This document shows, piece by piece, positions 1 to 10,699 of a DNA stretch of 64,000 bases; the stretch's first letter is position 1; every line of letters begins with the position of its first letter. Source of the DNA: Alternaria dauci (lineage: Eukaryota > Ascomycota > Dothideomycetes > Pleosporales > Pleosporaceae); NCBI RefSeq assembly GCF_042100115.1, contig NC_091273.1, positions 4,092,001 through 4,156,000 of the forward strand, given 5' to 3'. The position numbers and the translations under genes are program-made. Under the pieces are notes generated by a model, which worked only from the letters and a program-made list of their open reading frames with translations, was not told the DNA's origin and did no database searches.

Positions 1-16
1 ATGGCCAAGGCCTTAC

Positions 17-125
17 CCAACAGCTCGTGTATGCCGTCTGGTTGTGTGGTCGAGAGGTCGCGGTCAAGCTCCGGGACCAGTTCTAGCTCCAAGGCGTCCA
101 GCGCGAGAAGCTTTTGCTTGGGCAT
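17..125 (-). CDS. First exon of an unidentified gene running off the left edge
   Basis: An ATG at 125 (minus strand) opens a frame of acidic, Leu/Glu/Asp-rich residues beginning MPKQKLLALDALELELVPEL. The frame stays open to the window edge. A good 5' splice site (GTAAGG) falls at 16-11, so the first exon may end at 17 and encode 36 residues plus one base. It is divergent from the siderophore transporter with 156 bp between the two start codons, so they share a promoter. Genes beside siderophore transporters are often siderophore biosynthesis enzymes, but nothing here identifies the product. The alternative is a chance frame. Confidence 0.4.
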
Positions 126-281
126 GTTGGCCTACACAAGCCTCACGCTAAGCTTGCGCTGCCGCGCAGGACCCAGACCTGTGGGAATGTATTTGAGCTC
201 TGTATCCCTGGCCGATGGAAATTCTGTGCATTCGATTGCTCTATCTACACTTCTAGGTCGTTGAGAGACTCGCCGGCGATC

Positions 282-2141
282 ATGGACTCTATCTCTGCTG
301 TCCAGCCAGGCACCGAGCCTACCAGGGAAAAGAGCATCGGCAACATGTCTATTGACGAGGAAGACGCAATTCGCAAGGTCGAGGAGGCTAATATGCCATC
401 ACAGTCTGCGCAAGAGGGTGTGCGAGAGGTAGAGGCTGTCACTTTGGCATGGACTAAGACATCTCTGGCATGCGCGTTCATATGGTACGTCGCTCGAATC
501 GCCGGCTATACGTTGATTTCACGACTGACGCAGCTCGCAGCATGTGGTTCTTGTACCTCACAAACGCTTTCCAGTCATCCATTACCGGCAACCTTACGCC
601 CTACGTAACCTCCGGATTCGAAGAACACTCGCTGCTTACCGTCATCTCCATCGTATCCAACTCCATGGCTGCAGCGGTCTACATCCCGACCGCCAAACTG
701 CTCGATCTCTGGGGCCGTGCTGAAGGTTTCGCTACTATGGTGTGTTTTGCTACCCTCGGTTTGATCATCATGGCCGCGTCTACAAACCTCGCTACGTACT
801 GCGCAGCACAGGTCTTTTATACGATCGGATTCGGTGGTATGATCTACTGTGTCGATGTTATCACCGCAGACTCTAGTAGTCTGAAACATCGAGGTTTGGC
901 GTTCGCTTTCACCTCTTCGCCATACATCATCACAGCATTTGCAGGTCCTAAGGCGGCTGAAGGGTTCTATAACAATATTAACTGGCGCTGGGGTTTCGGT
1001 ACTTTCGCTATCGTTCTGCCCTTTGTGGCCGCCCCACTGTTTGTTGTGCTGAAGCTCAACTTGCGGAAGGCGAAAAAGACTGGTGTGCTGGAGCGCGAGT
1101 CGAGTGGGAGAAACCCGATGCAGAGTATCATCTTTCATATTCGAGAGTTTGACGGTTCGTTCTATATGCCCTCGCATGTACACATCAAGATATACTGACA
1201 TTTGTACAGTTCCCGGCGCTTTCCTACTAGCCGCCGGTCTCGTCATCTTCCTCCTTCCGTTCACTCTCGCCGACTCAGCACCTAACGGTTGGTCAACAGG
1301 CTACATTATCGCGATGTTGGTCGTTGGCTTCGTCCTTCTCATACTATTCGGTCTCCATGAGCGCTTCACAGCCGGAAAGCCCTTTCTGCCTTTCGACCTC
1401 TTGACTAGCCGTTCGGTCCTCGGCGCATGTCTCCTGTCCTTCACATACCAGATCTCATATTACGCCTGGAACTCCTACTTCACCTCATTCCTGCAGGTAG
1501 TCACCAACCTTACTATCGCTGAAGCAGGCTATGTTGCTTCGACCTTCGATGTCCTTTCTGGTGTCTTGCTGCTGTCGGTCGGTCTTGTCATCAGCAAGAC
1601 TGGCTACTTCCGCTGGCTTCTCTTCATCGCTGTACCCATCTATATTCTCGGTCAAGGTCTTATGATCTATTTCCGCCATCCAAACACGAGCGTGGGATAC
1701 CTGGTCATGTGCCAAGTCTTCATCGCAATCGGTGGCTCTATTATCATTCTATGCGAGCAGATTGCCGTTATGGCTGCCGCAGACCATCAGCATATTGCAT
1801 CAGTGCTCGCGCTCCTCAATATCTTCGGATGGCTAGGTGGCGCAGTTGGATCCACCATCTCCGGTGCTATCTGGACAAATTCTTTCCCACAAGCCCTCAT
1901 GGATTTGTTGCCAGCTGAGGCTTTGGAGAACTTTGATCTTATCTACGGAAGTTTGGATGAGCAGTTGAGTTATGAGAGGGGAAGTGCGACGAGGTTGGCG
2001 ATTGAAGAGGCGTACGGTATTGCGCAGAAGAGGATGTTGATTGCGGGAACGGCGATCATGGGATTGTGTCTTGTTTGGGTCTTCTTGATTAAGAACTTCA
2101 ACGTTGCCAAGATGCAACAAACCAAGGGACGGGTGTTTTAG
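282..2141 (+). CDS. Siderophore-iron MFS transporter (MirB/Sit1 type)
   Basis: Three exons (282-484, 541-1154, 1210-2141; introns of 56 and 55 nt) give 582 residues. After a charged cytosolic N-terminus of about 65 residues come multiple membrane segments. Fungal siderophore-transporter signatures are clear: an NLTPYVTS block after the first membrane segment, LDLWGRAEGF, and SSLKHRGLAFAFTSSPYIIT near residue 180, followed by NWRWGFG. The family imports ferric siderophores with protons at the plasma membrane or vesicles. The ATG at 282 is the first in frame; the frame is open further upstream but without an ATG. One HGATAR-type GATA site lies in the short shared promoter, weak support for iron repression by a SreA-like factor. 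The substrate cannot be told from sequence. Confidence 0.9.
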
Positions 2142-2415
2142 GCGGCAGGGTAGATACACTGGTGGATACCTTGAGGCAAGGCATGACTTCAGAGTGAGAA
2201 GGAGGGGTCAAGTAGAAGAGCTCCAATCCTGGAATCAATTATCTCTTTGCAATATCTGATCTTGCATGCGATAATAAAGTGTAGATATTAACTCGATTCT
2301 TGTACAACGGTCTATGAAACGCGGAAGGGGGTGGTCCCAGTGCAGCTATTACAGCCGTACTTACGGCCCATTCTACCCAAATTGATCGCTCTGAACTCCA
2401 ACTCTACTCACATCC

Positions 2416-4444
2416 TCAAGCACCATGCCACCTGTGATGTGAACGCCGCCAAGGTCTCGCATGGCTCACCAGTACGCAGAGGGCGAAGATCATGCAGATG
2501 GTTGGTAACATCCAGTTGCTCTCCATGTAGTGCTTCTGGTTCGGCTTGTTCGTATTGACGAGGCAGATCAGGCAGATCGCGAAACCGAAGATGACACTGA
2601 ACAGAAGGCGCATATATTGCCGCAGGTGGCGCTTCTTTTCCGGTAACGAGATGAAGGCAATGATCGCCATGAACGTGATAGCGAGGCCGGCCTGCATTAT
2701 GTGTTAGTAAGATTCGAGAAAGCATGAAAGCGATAAGGGTAGCTTACTGAGAGGAAGACGTAGTCGAAGACAAGCTCGAAGCGCGTCTCGTACTTCTTGA
2801 GAAGACCGACCTTGTCGAAGACTTTGTTCTCGACTATTTCGGTGGTGTTCTTAGCCGCCTTGGGTACCGAGATGGCAAGGCTATCAAACATGGTCTGAAT
2901 CGCCATGCTCTCTGCGTTATTCAGGCTAGTGGTGATCATATCCACTGCCGTCAGGTTTGCTTTGTTCTTCTGCAAGTTGTCGAAGCTCTGGGCCAGCAAG
3001 ATCAAACTGCTGTTCCAAGTCTCAAGTGCCTTGCTTGCATCGACGCCCTTGGGGATCGTGTTCCAGAGGTAGGTGTCAATCTTTAGACGGAGAGCATCCG
3101 CAAAGAGCGTACCGTTCGCATAAGCGCCCTTAACACTAAGCGCTTCAATCTCGCGGAACTTTCCATCGATGTTGTCCATTCGGATCAAGGCGACGACCCA
3201 CATGACAAGGTATGAGACACCTTGTAGAACCAAGACGAGTGTGATGTGCAGGAAGAAGTGCAATGAGGCCCAGACTTGCTGCTTGATGGTACCGAAGTGC
3301 TCTTCATGCATTCGGTCAAAGTAGAGCATGTACAGCAGATCTGATGAACGTCAGTAAATGGACGCATAGCTGAGGGGAAGGTCTTGAACATACAGATTAT
3401 CAGTACTGAGGCCACGATCTGGCCAGTGAGCGCGTCGTCGAATTGCGAGCCGTTCTTGACGATCTTGGAGATAGCCTTGCAAATGACAATGATGCCTTCT
3501 CCGAGGATGATCAAAGTGAGTAGCGACATGCGCTGCACAAGGTGTGTACCCTTGAAGGAGATGACACGCCACACGCACGATATCGCTACTGTTATGACGA
3601 TCTCAGCGGCGCTGATGATATACCACGCGATATGAACGTGCGTCGTAAACTCCTTGCAGACACCCAAATCCAGGTTGCACGTCTCTTTGGGAAGAGCTGC
3701 AGTCAAGCACCCGTATATGATCGCGGCAACGAGTGTTGATCCGATAACCAGAGACATCGGAAGTATCGTTTTCCGATGTTTTCGCAAGAAGAACAATGTG
3801 ACGGCGTATTGGGCAGCAAGCACCAGGCGGGAGACCATGAGAATGAACGATAAAACCTGGTACTTCTGGAGCGAGCTTGAAGCTTTTCCAGGCTCCCAAG
3901 CAGGACCAACGACAGCGAAGCCGACCATGACGCCGTAGTGCAGAGCCTTGGCGCATCGCTCGAAGATACAGTCCGCGGTGAAGCGAACGTCGAACAGGGA
4001 GTTGGAGTACCAAGTCAACCACAAGAGTGCGAAGAAGCCGATATAGGCGCTGAGAGAGCCGCTGTCGTTGATCTCCTTCAGTGATGTAAACGTGGTCAAG
4101 TTGGCGACGAAGACTGGAAGAGCATTATGTTAGCGTTGCAATCTCTAATAAGAGAGGGTACTGGAGGACTCACAAAGATCGAAGAAGAGCTCTTGAGTAG
4201 TCGCTTCAGCATGACGCTGGAACTCCGGCATATCGTGCAACCTGGTGTCGTCTGCCTTGACCTGGAGTGGAGGGCCATTGCCACCGTCGTCACCCTGAGT
4301 TTTGCCCTCGAGGACTGCTTCTGTGTTCTCAAGGATGACAGGAGGGCTTCGATCCTCCTTCTTGTGGTGATCCTCTGCAAGTGGTGATGCAAACCACTGC
4401 AGGGGCTTCTTCTCGTGGTTGTGGTGGTGGTAGCCGTGACTCAT
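2416..4444 (-). CDS. LtrA-like (low temperature requirement A) integral membrane protein
   Basis: Four exons on the minus strand (4444-4174, 4113-3394, 3340-2748, 2691-2416; introns 60, 53 and 56 nt) give 619 residues. The N-terminal 80 residues are hydrophilic and His-rich (HGYHHHNHEKK). The diagnostic LtrA motif ELFFDLFFVANL is assembled exactly across intron 1 near residue 88, and YLLYMLYFDRM is restored across intron 2, which confirms both splices. About ten membrane segments follow, interrupted near residues 350-470 by a large polar loop with several N-x-S/T sites, then a basic tail. LtrA was named in Listeria for growth in the cold; the function of the fungal homologues is not known. 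The 3' end is convergent with the siderophore transporter. Confidence 0.8.
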
Positions 4445-4953
4445 CTTGATCTCAGCGTTCTATAATAAAGTATAAACTGACGGTGTCCTTATAAAGCGTT
4501 GATGTAAGTTATAAATAGCGAGTTGACTCGGCTTTGGCAAATAACAGGGACTGGAGTAAGGCCTTATATAGATACTCGACCGCCTGCGATTGTGCGATTG
4601 CATGCCCATGTGATTATGTGAAGTCATGCATGACATCTGTGTAATTGTGGGGATGAATGAATCTGTTAGTATCAATATATCAAGACATGCGGACATCCTC
4701 GATGCTGTTTGGTTGCAGGTGTACAAACAGAGCTTGCGCGTGCCCTCTACCGTGGAGACATAGACGCCGATACCGTCACCATAACATCCGCAGATACCGC
4801 GGCAATATCTTATCTCCGATACGGCTCTTCACCGTACAATTGATGTTTCGGAGACTCACACAGGAAGACGTACATGGTTGTGTTCGTAGAATCGGTGGAG
4901 GCAAACCAACTAATTGATAGATATCGTTACATTGTAGTCGTAATACACTACGT
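4445..4953. other. Intergenic: promoter of the LtrA-like gene and 3' flank of GH43
   Basis: 509 bp with no supported gene. It is visibly A/T-richer than the flanking coding DNA and holds only short random frames. Confidence 0.6.
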
Positions 4954-6609
4954 CTACACCAGCTTCAACTCGAAATTCTCAACCGTGATCTCACCACCCA
5001 ACTCCGCTGTCGCGAAGTTGAACACACCAAACCGGTATCCAGTGAAGAATTGCCAGGTGTTAGACATATCGAATGCCGGGCCAAGTTGCAAGAAATCGCT
5101 TCCATCGATAGAATACCAGAAAGTCGTTTGTCGCATGATGTTAGTACCAAAGGCAGGCGTGATGTCGGACTCGACGCGAAGCCAGAACTCTGTGGTATTA
5201 GACGCGAGAGCAGGCCCTGTGGCAGCAACAGTACCGGTAGAGTTTGTGGTCCAGTCCGCATTCATTTTTAGGTCGTTGACCATGACAAGCTTGGTCGTCG
5301 TTGAGTTTTCTTTGTGGAAACCAATGTACGCCCCAGTATCGCGGAAGAGTACGGCACCGGCGCGATCACCAGTAGCCATCTTGCTAATGTCAATTTTAAA
5401 GGTTCCCGACGACTTCGGGCCGAGTATGCGGTGTGTTAAGGTGTTACGCGCCGAGTAGAGATCAGTAGTGACGGTAGCGGTCTGGAGCTGGAGACCGCCA
5501 GCATCACCTGCTAGGCTCCACTTGCTGTTGTCAGGGTTGTGGTTCCACTCCCACTCATCGCTTAGAGCTGTTCCGGTAAAGTCGTCGAAGCCTGTAGGTG
5601 GAGGAACGGTCTTATCTGTTGTGACTGGTATAGGATATGTCTTGCCCCACTCGCCGTTTACTCTTACGACTTCTGGCCATCCATCTTCCGTCCAAGTCAA
5701 AGGTGCAACCACGGGAATACGACCACCAGGGTAGGAGTCCAGGAACGCAACATAGTACCAGTTTCCATCCTTGTCATCAACCACGCCACCCTGGTGACTG
5801 TTGCCCGCGTTGGCCAAAGGTCCTGCAATGCTGTCGACCAGAATTCGCGCCTCGTATGGGCCCCATGGACTGTCCGACTTCAACACCCATTCATCGTCGG
5901 CCGGCTTAGTAGCGAAGATGTAGTATGTCCCATTGATCTTGTACATTCGCGAACCCTCAAGGTAAAGTCCATTTGGATCCTCGTAGACTTGCTGACTTCT
6001 GACTTCTGCTGTGCCGTCTGCATTCAACTGGGCAACCTTGATCTGGTATTTGTCGTACACCATGTACATAGTGTCGTCGTCATCAATGAAAAGCCCATTA
6101 TCGTAGTAGCACTTTGGAAATGTACCTGCAGCGGTCCAATTCCAGTTTGAAACTTCGCCGTTGTTGGCGGCTGCATTGGTTCCGTCGGCAGTCCATATGT
6201 ACGACTCGCCAGTAGACTGGATGCAGCCGATCCAGATGAACTTGTCGGTCGATTCCCGATATCTGAGAGTGCTGGCCCAGATACCCTCGACGTACGCGCG
6301 GTCCGATGGGTTATCGAGGTCGTATTGCGAGCCAAAGTTCAGTCTTGGTACGCTGTGAGTTACTGGCGTCCAATTGACGAGGTCGTAGGATTTGAGTACC
6401 GGCGCGCCTGGCGAGAAGGCGAAAGTCGATGAGGAGTAATAGAAAACATCGCCTATCCGGAACACGTCAAGATCGGGATAGTCCTGCCACAAAACTGGAT
6501 TGTCAAACGTTTCAGCCCGACGTGTAAGCCCACTTTTACTGCTGAGCGGACTTCCAACGGACGAGCCAGTCAAAAGACCAACGATCGCAATAGCCGTAGA
6601 AATATACAT
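4954..6609 (-). CDS. Secreted glycoside hydrolase family 43 enzyme (xylosidase/arabinosidase type)
   Basis: A single exon of 551 residues. Residues 1-20 form a signal peptide and LTRR near 28-31 resembles a Kex2 processing site. The five-bladed propeller signature is present: DLD near D46 (general base), YDNGLFIDDDD with D170 (pKa modulator) and YLEGS with E218 (general acid). Residues from about 340 to the end form a second beta-sandwich of the kind found C-terminally in GH43 xylosidases (DDFTGTALSDEWEW start). Several N-glycosylation sites fit secretion. Family members cleave xylo- or arabino-oligosaccharides from plant cell wall; the exact substrate is unresolved. All three catalytic acids are present, so it is probably active. 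Confidence 0.9.
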   Translation of the reverse strand: MYISTAIAIVGLLTGSSVGSPLSSKSGLTRRAETFDNPVLWQDYPDLDVFRIGDVFYYSSSTFAFSPGAPVLKSYDLVNWTPVTHSVPRLNFGSQYDLDNPSDRAYVEGIWASTLRYRESTDKFIWIGCIQSTGESYIWTADGTNAAANNGEVSNWNWTAAGTFPKCYYDNGLFIDDDDTMYMVYDKYQIKVAQLNADGTAEVRSQQVYEDPNGLYLEGSRMYKINGTYYIFATKPADDEWVLKSDSPWGPYEARILVDSIAGPLANAGNSHQGGVVDDKDGNWYYVAFLDSYPGGRIPVVAPLTWTEDGWPEVVRVNGEWGKTYPIPVTTDKTVPPPTGFDDFTGTALSDEWEWNHNPDNSKWSLAGDAGGLQLQTATVTTDLYSARNTLTHRILGPKSSGTFKIDISKMATGDRAGAVLFRDTGAYIGFHKENSTTTKLVMVNDLKMNADWTTNSTGTVAATGPALASNTTEFWLRVESDITPAFGTNIMRQTTFWYSIDGSDFLQLGPAFDMSNTWQFFTGYRFGVFNFATAELGGEITVENFELKLV

Positions 6610-6664
6610 GGTGACGGATGTCCTCAGTAGGGATTCCGGTCAATCGCGGGATGATGATACGAGG

Positions 6665-6672
6665 TATTTATA
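6665..6672 (-). promoter_or_regulatory. TATA box of the GH43 gene
   Basis: On the coding strand the sequence reads TATAAATA about 56-63 bp before the GH43 start codon. Position and sequence fit a TATA element of a strongly regulated gene. Confidence 0.5.
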
Positions 6673-6751
6673 CTCCGAAGGCTATAAGACTGCGTGGTTG
6701 TTGGCCGCACGTATTATTCCTAGAGAACCTTGTCTTCCGGAATATGCTCAT

Positions 6752-6830
6752 CGACTACCCCACATGAAACTCGTGATGGACGCGCTACCGCTCAAAAACC
6801 CGTGTTTACATTGGAAACCCGGGGTAGTCG
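6752..6830. repeat. 10-bp inverted repeat with two CreA-type sites upstream of GH43
   Basis: CGACTACCCC at 6752-6761 is matched by its exact reverse complement GGGGTAGTCG at 6821-6830. The arms sit on CCCCAC (6758-6763) and CCGGGG (6819-6824), both fitting the CreA carbon-repressor consensus SYGGRG. A further 8-bp inverted repeat follows (GCCGGTCC 6830-6837, GGACCGGC 6853-6860). They lie 140-250 bp before the GH43 ATG, where carbon catabolite repression sites are expected. Confidence 0.4.
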
Positions 6831-8065
6831 CCGGTCCAGGTATGGGGTCGTCGGACCGGCTCTACGGCTGGTCTTCCTCATTGGTGCAGTTCGGCTAGAG
6901 TTTTTCCGACAGGGTAGTGCTCAGGAGATCGACGTCGTCATTGCCGGTGGCTATCCTCAAAGCCGTGACTTTTCCCGGGCTTGAAGCTTTGCTATGATGC
7001 CGTGTGAAATGAGATGAAGACGGAGTGATATGGAAGGGGAGAAGACGCGCCGCGCCGCGTGCCGGTGACAAAGCAGGGTCCGAGCGCCAACCACGTTTCG
7101 TCCAATGTCCTTGATCCTGAACGCCAGTCTCTCCATGCTGGCGGACGCGACGCAGTCGCCTGCTGACCCTACAGACGTTCGACGAATGACCATAGCCTAT
7201 CAATGACCTGTCTCGTTCTGAACAGGTATAATCTTCGCGAGCACTTGCTTATGCAGCATGTTGCACGCGCTTGAGACTACTGTGTACGAGGCAACGACGC
7301 GGTGAAAGCGCAGTGGAGGCAGGCAAGGCCATCGGCACCTCGCGCAACCAAGCCAAAGATCTCTAGAAACATCGATAACACGCGCGAGAAGCTCAACACA
7401 GATACCAGAACCGAGCCAACACCACCAGGCGAGCAGGCGAGCGACGAATGGACGAGCTCTTGCGCAGTACGCAGCGGAGATTCGCTCTTCAGCCGCCGGA
7501 TACAGGCTCTTGCCTCTAGCTTTCCGGTTCGAGCATACAAGCTAGATTCCTCAGAATCATAACAATGCTGCTATCCGGAATGGCGCACACTATGCTACCT
7601 ATAAATTCTCGGTGCTTCACCCGCGCCAGACTCTTCGGGTAGATCCATACCCGCTGGCACCTGTAAAGTGGACGCGCCGGAAGGCGACGCTGATTCCTTT
7701 GAGTAAGCACGAACGTCGGAGAAGTGTCTACTTCGCGAGGTCGATATCCAGGCGGTTGCATATGCTAGCTATCTCTGGATATAATCTCACCGGACGGTGA
7801 GCTGGTATGGTGGCTTGGAAGAAGAGCGATCCGAGTGTAGTCGTACATATTAACAGGTAAGTCCTAGATCATACTTGTTATGTTGCTATATCTGACATGT
7901 CCTTAGCTTTCGAGACGACACCAGCGCTCTGAACCGAGTGGCAACTGCTATGAGACGTAATCGGAGAGGATTGTTACTGAACAGAGAGGTGTTCTTTCCG
8001 GATTGCTTCCTTTGACTACAACACTTCATAGCGGCTAGTAGCATAATACAATCCACAGCACTCCC

Positions 8066-9402
8066 CTAAATCTGCGGAAGAACCTTCTTCAATACCTCAA
8101 CCAATCCCTTGATCTCGTCTTCAGTGTTGTAATGTACCATACTGACTCTTGTCACACCTTCCGGTTCCAGCTCCAATAGCTCATCGCAGAGTCTCTTTGA
8201 ATAGAAATGCCCCCATCTGAACCCGTAATTGCTGATCTTCTCCGCCTCGGTCACGATCGCCTTGCTGCTCATGCCTTTGACGGTGAACGAGACTGTTGGC
8301 ACCCTTTCCTTGCTATCAGTCGACGTAGATCCCAAAATCGTGACATCTGGTCGGGAGTTCAGGTAATTGAGCAGGATGGCTTGCATTTTTCCTTCATGCT
8401 CAGTGATGGCGGGGAAAGCGTCGCTGAGGTATGCGGTGATGGTAGGGATTGACTGAACACACTCATAGTTTGATCCTGCGAAGCCAATCTTGTCTTCTAG
8501 AGTCTTTGTGGGGTTAAAGTAGTGGCTCATGGACTTCATGTGTTGTTGAGCTGAGTTGCTGGCGTAGAGTGCTGCGATGTGAGGGCCGTAAACCTATGGC
8601 AGCTCGTCAACACCGTCGTGAAAGGAAGGAAAGAACTTTCGGTACGGACCTTGTACCAGCTGAAGGAGTAGAAGTCGACTCCAAAATCCTTCACGTCAAT
8701 CGCACGATGCGGTGCGTAGCTCACGCCGTCAACGCAAAACAATGCACCGACCTCGTGTACTGCTTTCGCGATAGACTTCACATCATGGATCGTTCCCAGA
8801 ATGTTGCTCACATGCGTGCATGCTACAAACTTCACTTTATCGCTCAACAATGGCTTGAGGTTCTCAGCTGTGAGTTTGAGACTATCCTCTTTGGGCGATG
8901 CCCACCACTTCACAGTCAAACCGAGGCGCTCAGCCATGAAGAGCCAGGGCTTCACGTTGGTCTCATGCTCCATCTTTGTGAGAATGATCTCAGAGCCAGA
9001 GGGAAACTGTAGCGAGGAGCTGAGGTTCATGAAGAGCTGGGTTGTTGAAGCACCGAGAACTGGTTATCATTAGTAACAGCTGCTTGCTAATGTTGAAGGG
9101 GTTGTTACCAATCTCATCGCGACCAGCATTCATGTACTTGGCGGCTGCTTGGTAGCCCTGTTCGTACTTTGTGTTCGATTGAGAGCCAGTGTGGTAAGAA
9201 GCGCCAAGCTGAACATTGGTTTTGGAAAGGTATTGAGTGATGCTGCATATCCATCAGTTCAGTCCTAGTTGCGGAGACCGCATCTCACTGACGAGTCGAT
9301 CACATCGCCCAATGCTTGACTGCCACCGGCATTATCGAGAAACACCTGATCTTGTTGGAGTGCGGGGAAGCGCGCCCGGGATTTTGAGATGTCAAAAGTC
9401 AT
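8066..9402 (-). CDS. Class V aminotransferase / cysteine desulfurase-like PLP enzyme
   Basis: Four exons on the minus strand (9402-9293, 9242-9109, 9059-8650, 8593-8066; introns 50, 49 and 56 nt) give 393 residues. The protein opens MTFDISKSRARFPALQ and reaches FLDNAGGSQ, typical of the class V subfamily resembling Vibrio VC1184. A PLP-site block FCVDGVSYAPHRAIDV precedes the Schiff-base lysine in SWYKVYGPH; the lysine codon is the last before intron 3. Intron 1 uses GTCAGT as donor; the nearby GTGAGA would break the frame. Family members act on cysteine- or isopenicillin-N-like substrates and the precise reaction here is unknown. No targeting peptide is seen, so a cytosolic enzyme is likely. 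Confidence 0.85.
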
Positions 9403-9813
9403 GATGCAAATCCTAAAAGTTGGAAAGAGGTAGAAGGAGTCAAGAATATAACATTAGAGATCTCAGACTCTTTGTTGCGATGTTGTATACCTCTGATAGC
9501 CGCCCGCACGCCCTACGAGATAGGGCGGGGCTTTGCTCAATGCAGCAGGTGCTAACTTGAAGCTGTGACGGCATTGCCCCACCTAACGTTCACTCCACGA
9601 CGCCCATCCTCAAACTCCGAACGTATGCCGTGTAATATTGAGAATGCAATGAGCAAGGTGACAGTAATGTAGTGTCCATATGCCTCATCCCGTAGTGAGA
9701 GGACATTTGCCGCAGCAAGTTCAGCACCACCGCCAAACGACCGTCTTTCGTGGCGACGATCGTCTCTCACCCAAGCTCTGTTGAACAGCATAGCCGAAGT
9801 GGGAGATAACGCG
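9403..9813. other. Intergenic between the PLP enzyme and the MYND protein
   Basis: 411 bp holding the PLP-enzyme promoter and the 3' flank of the MYND gene. Nothing else is supported. Confidence 0.5.
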
Positions 9814-10470
9814 CTACTTGAATTCTTTGAAGTCGCCGTGGGTCTTGCGATGCCGCTCACCCTGAACCTGAAAGTACCTCAGAAGATAGCACAAGTCAGC
9901 AGTGTCCAGATCGCAAGGCTTCCCAAATTCACAAACGTCGTCCTTCTCTATCTCCTCAGGCCTCCAACCATGCGCAAGAAACGTTCCCCGAAAGTAGTGG
10001 CCCGCTTCTTGGCCAATCCACTTCGCGATGGATGGTGTGATAGGCGAGTCGTTGATCAAGTAGGCATCTTGGTAGTAAATACCCAGTCTGTGACTGTCCG
10101 GCTGCTGGAGTGGCGCGTCTCCTGCATTGTATCCGGGCACAGCTTCCTCGCTGTCTATGTGGCCGAGAAAATGGTTGCCAGTGAAGGCCTTGTAGTTCAT
10201 AGTCGTGTAATCAGTCGTGCTGCCGTACTCGACCCAAACAAAGTGCGGCAGAGGCTCATCTGGGGTGAAAAGAATGCCGCGGAAGAAGGCTGGACCGGGT
10301 CGTGGCTCGAGGGCTGCGAAGGACTTGCACACCGTCTTGTGCATCTTCCAGTCTTTCTTTTGACACGCGATGGAGCAGTAGCGCGCGTTTCTGCAGGTAG
10401 AACAGCGTTGTCCGGCAGGCTGCTTGCAGATGAAGCATGCATGAGCCTTAGCAGGCGAGAACAGCGCCAT
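9814..10470 (-). CDS. MYND zinc-finger protein
   Basis: A single exon of 218 residues, starting at the ATG for MALFSPAKAHACF; the frame continues upstream but reads a less likely hydrophobic extension. Residues 11-47 form a MYND finger with the full Cys/His pattern (CFICKQPAGQRCSTC, then ARYCSIACQKKDWKMHKTVC). The remaining 170 residues have no recognisable domain but are rich in Tyr, Trp and His. MYND fingers bind proline-rich partners, and many fungal genomes hold large families of short MYND proteins of unknown role. The 3' end ends in DFKEFK before a TAA/TAG-type stop. Confidence 0.7.
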   Translation of the reverse strand: MALFSPAKAHACFICKQPAGQRCSTCRNARYCSIACQKKDWKMHKTVCKSFAALEPRPGPAFFRGILFTPDEPLPHFVWVEYGSTTDYTTMNYKAFTGNHFLGHIDSEEAVPGYNAGDAPLQQPDSHRLGIYYQDAYLINDSPITPSIAKWIGQEAGHYFRGTFLAHGWRPEEIEKDDVCEFGKPCDLDTADLCYLLRYFQVQGERHRKTHGDFKEFK

Positions 10471-10699
10471 GCCTCCTGGTTGGTAGATGAACCTGAAGAA
10501 CAATGTGTAAGAAAGCGCTCCAGGTATGAAGTAGAAATACAAGGAGTGAGTGGTTGGAGTAGAGCAAAATGAAACCAGTGTGGCAGTTTATATGCATTGC
10601 TAGTGAGATACTTGGCCAGGGAAAGGACAATAACAACACGAGCTTTTATAACTTTTACTCTTACCTAACGAACCGTGCTGCCTTGACCGGGCACCAGAT

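Larger units (their letters stand above)
6610..8065. other. Intergenic: GH43 promoter and gene-free stretch
   Basis: 1456 bp. The first 300 bp hold the GH43 TATA box and inverted repeats. The rest has only short frames without recognisable domains or convincing splice structure. Confidence 0.5.

Noticed and set aside
575..1264. 229-residue minus-strand frame over the siderophore transporter
   Set aside because: Antisense to exon 2 of a clear transporter; no domain.
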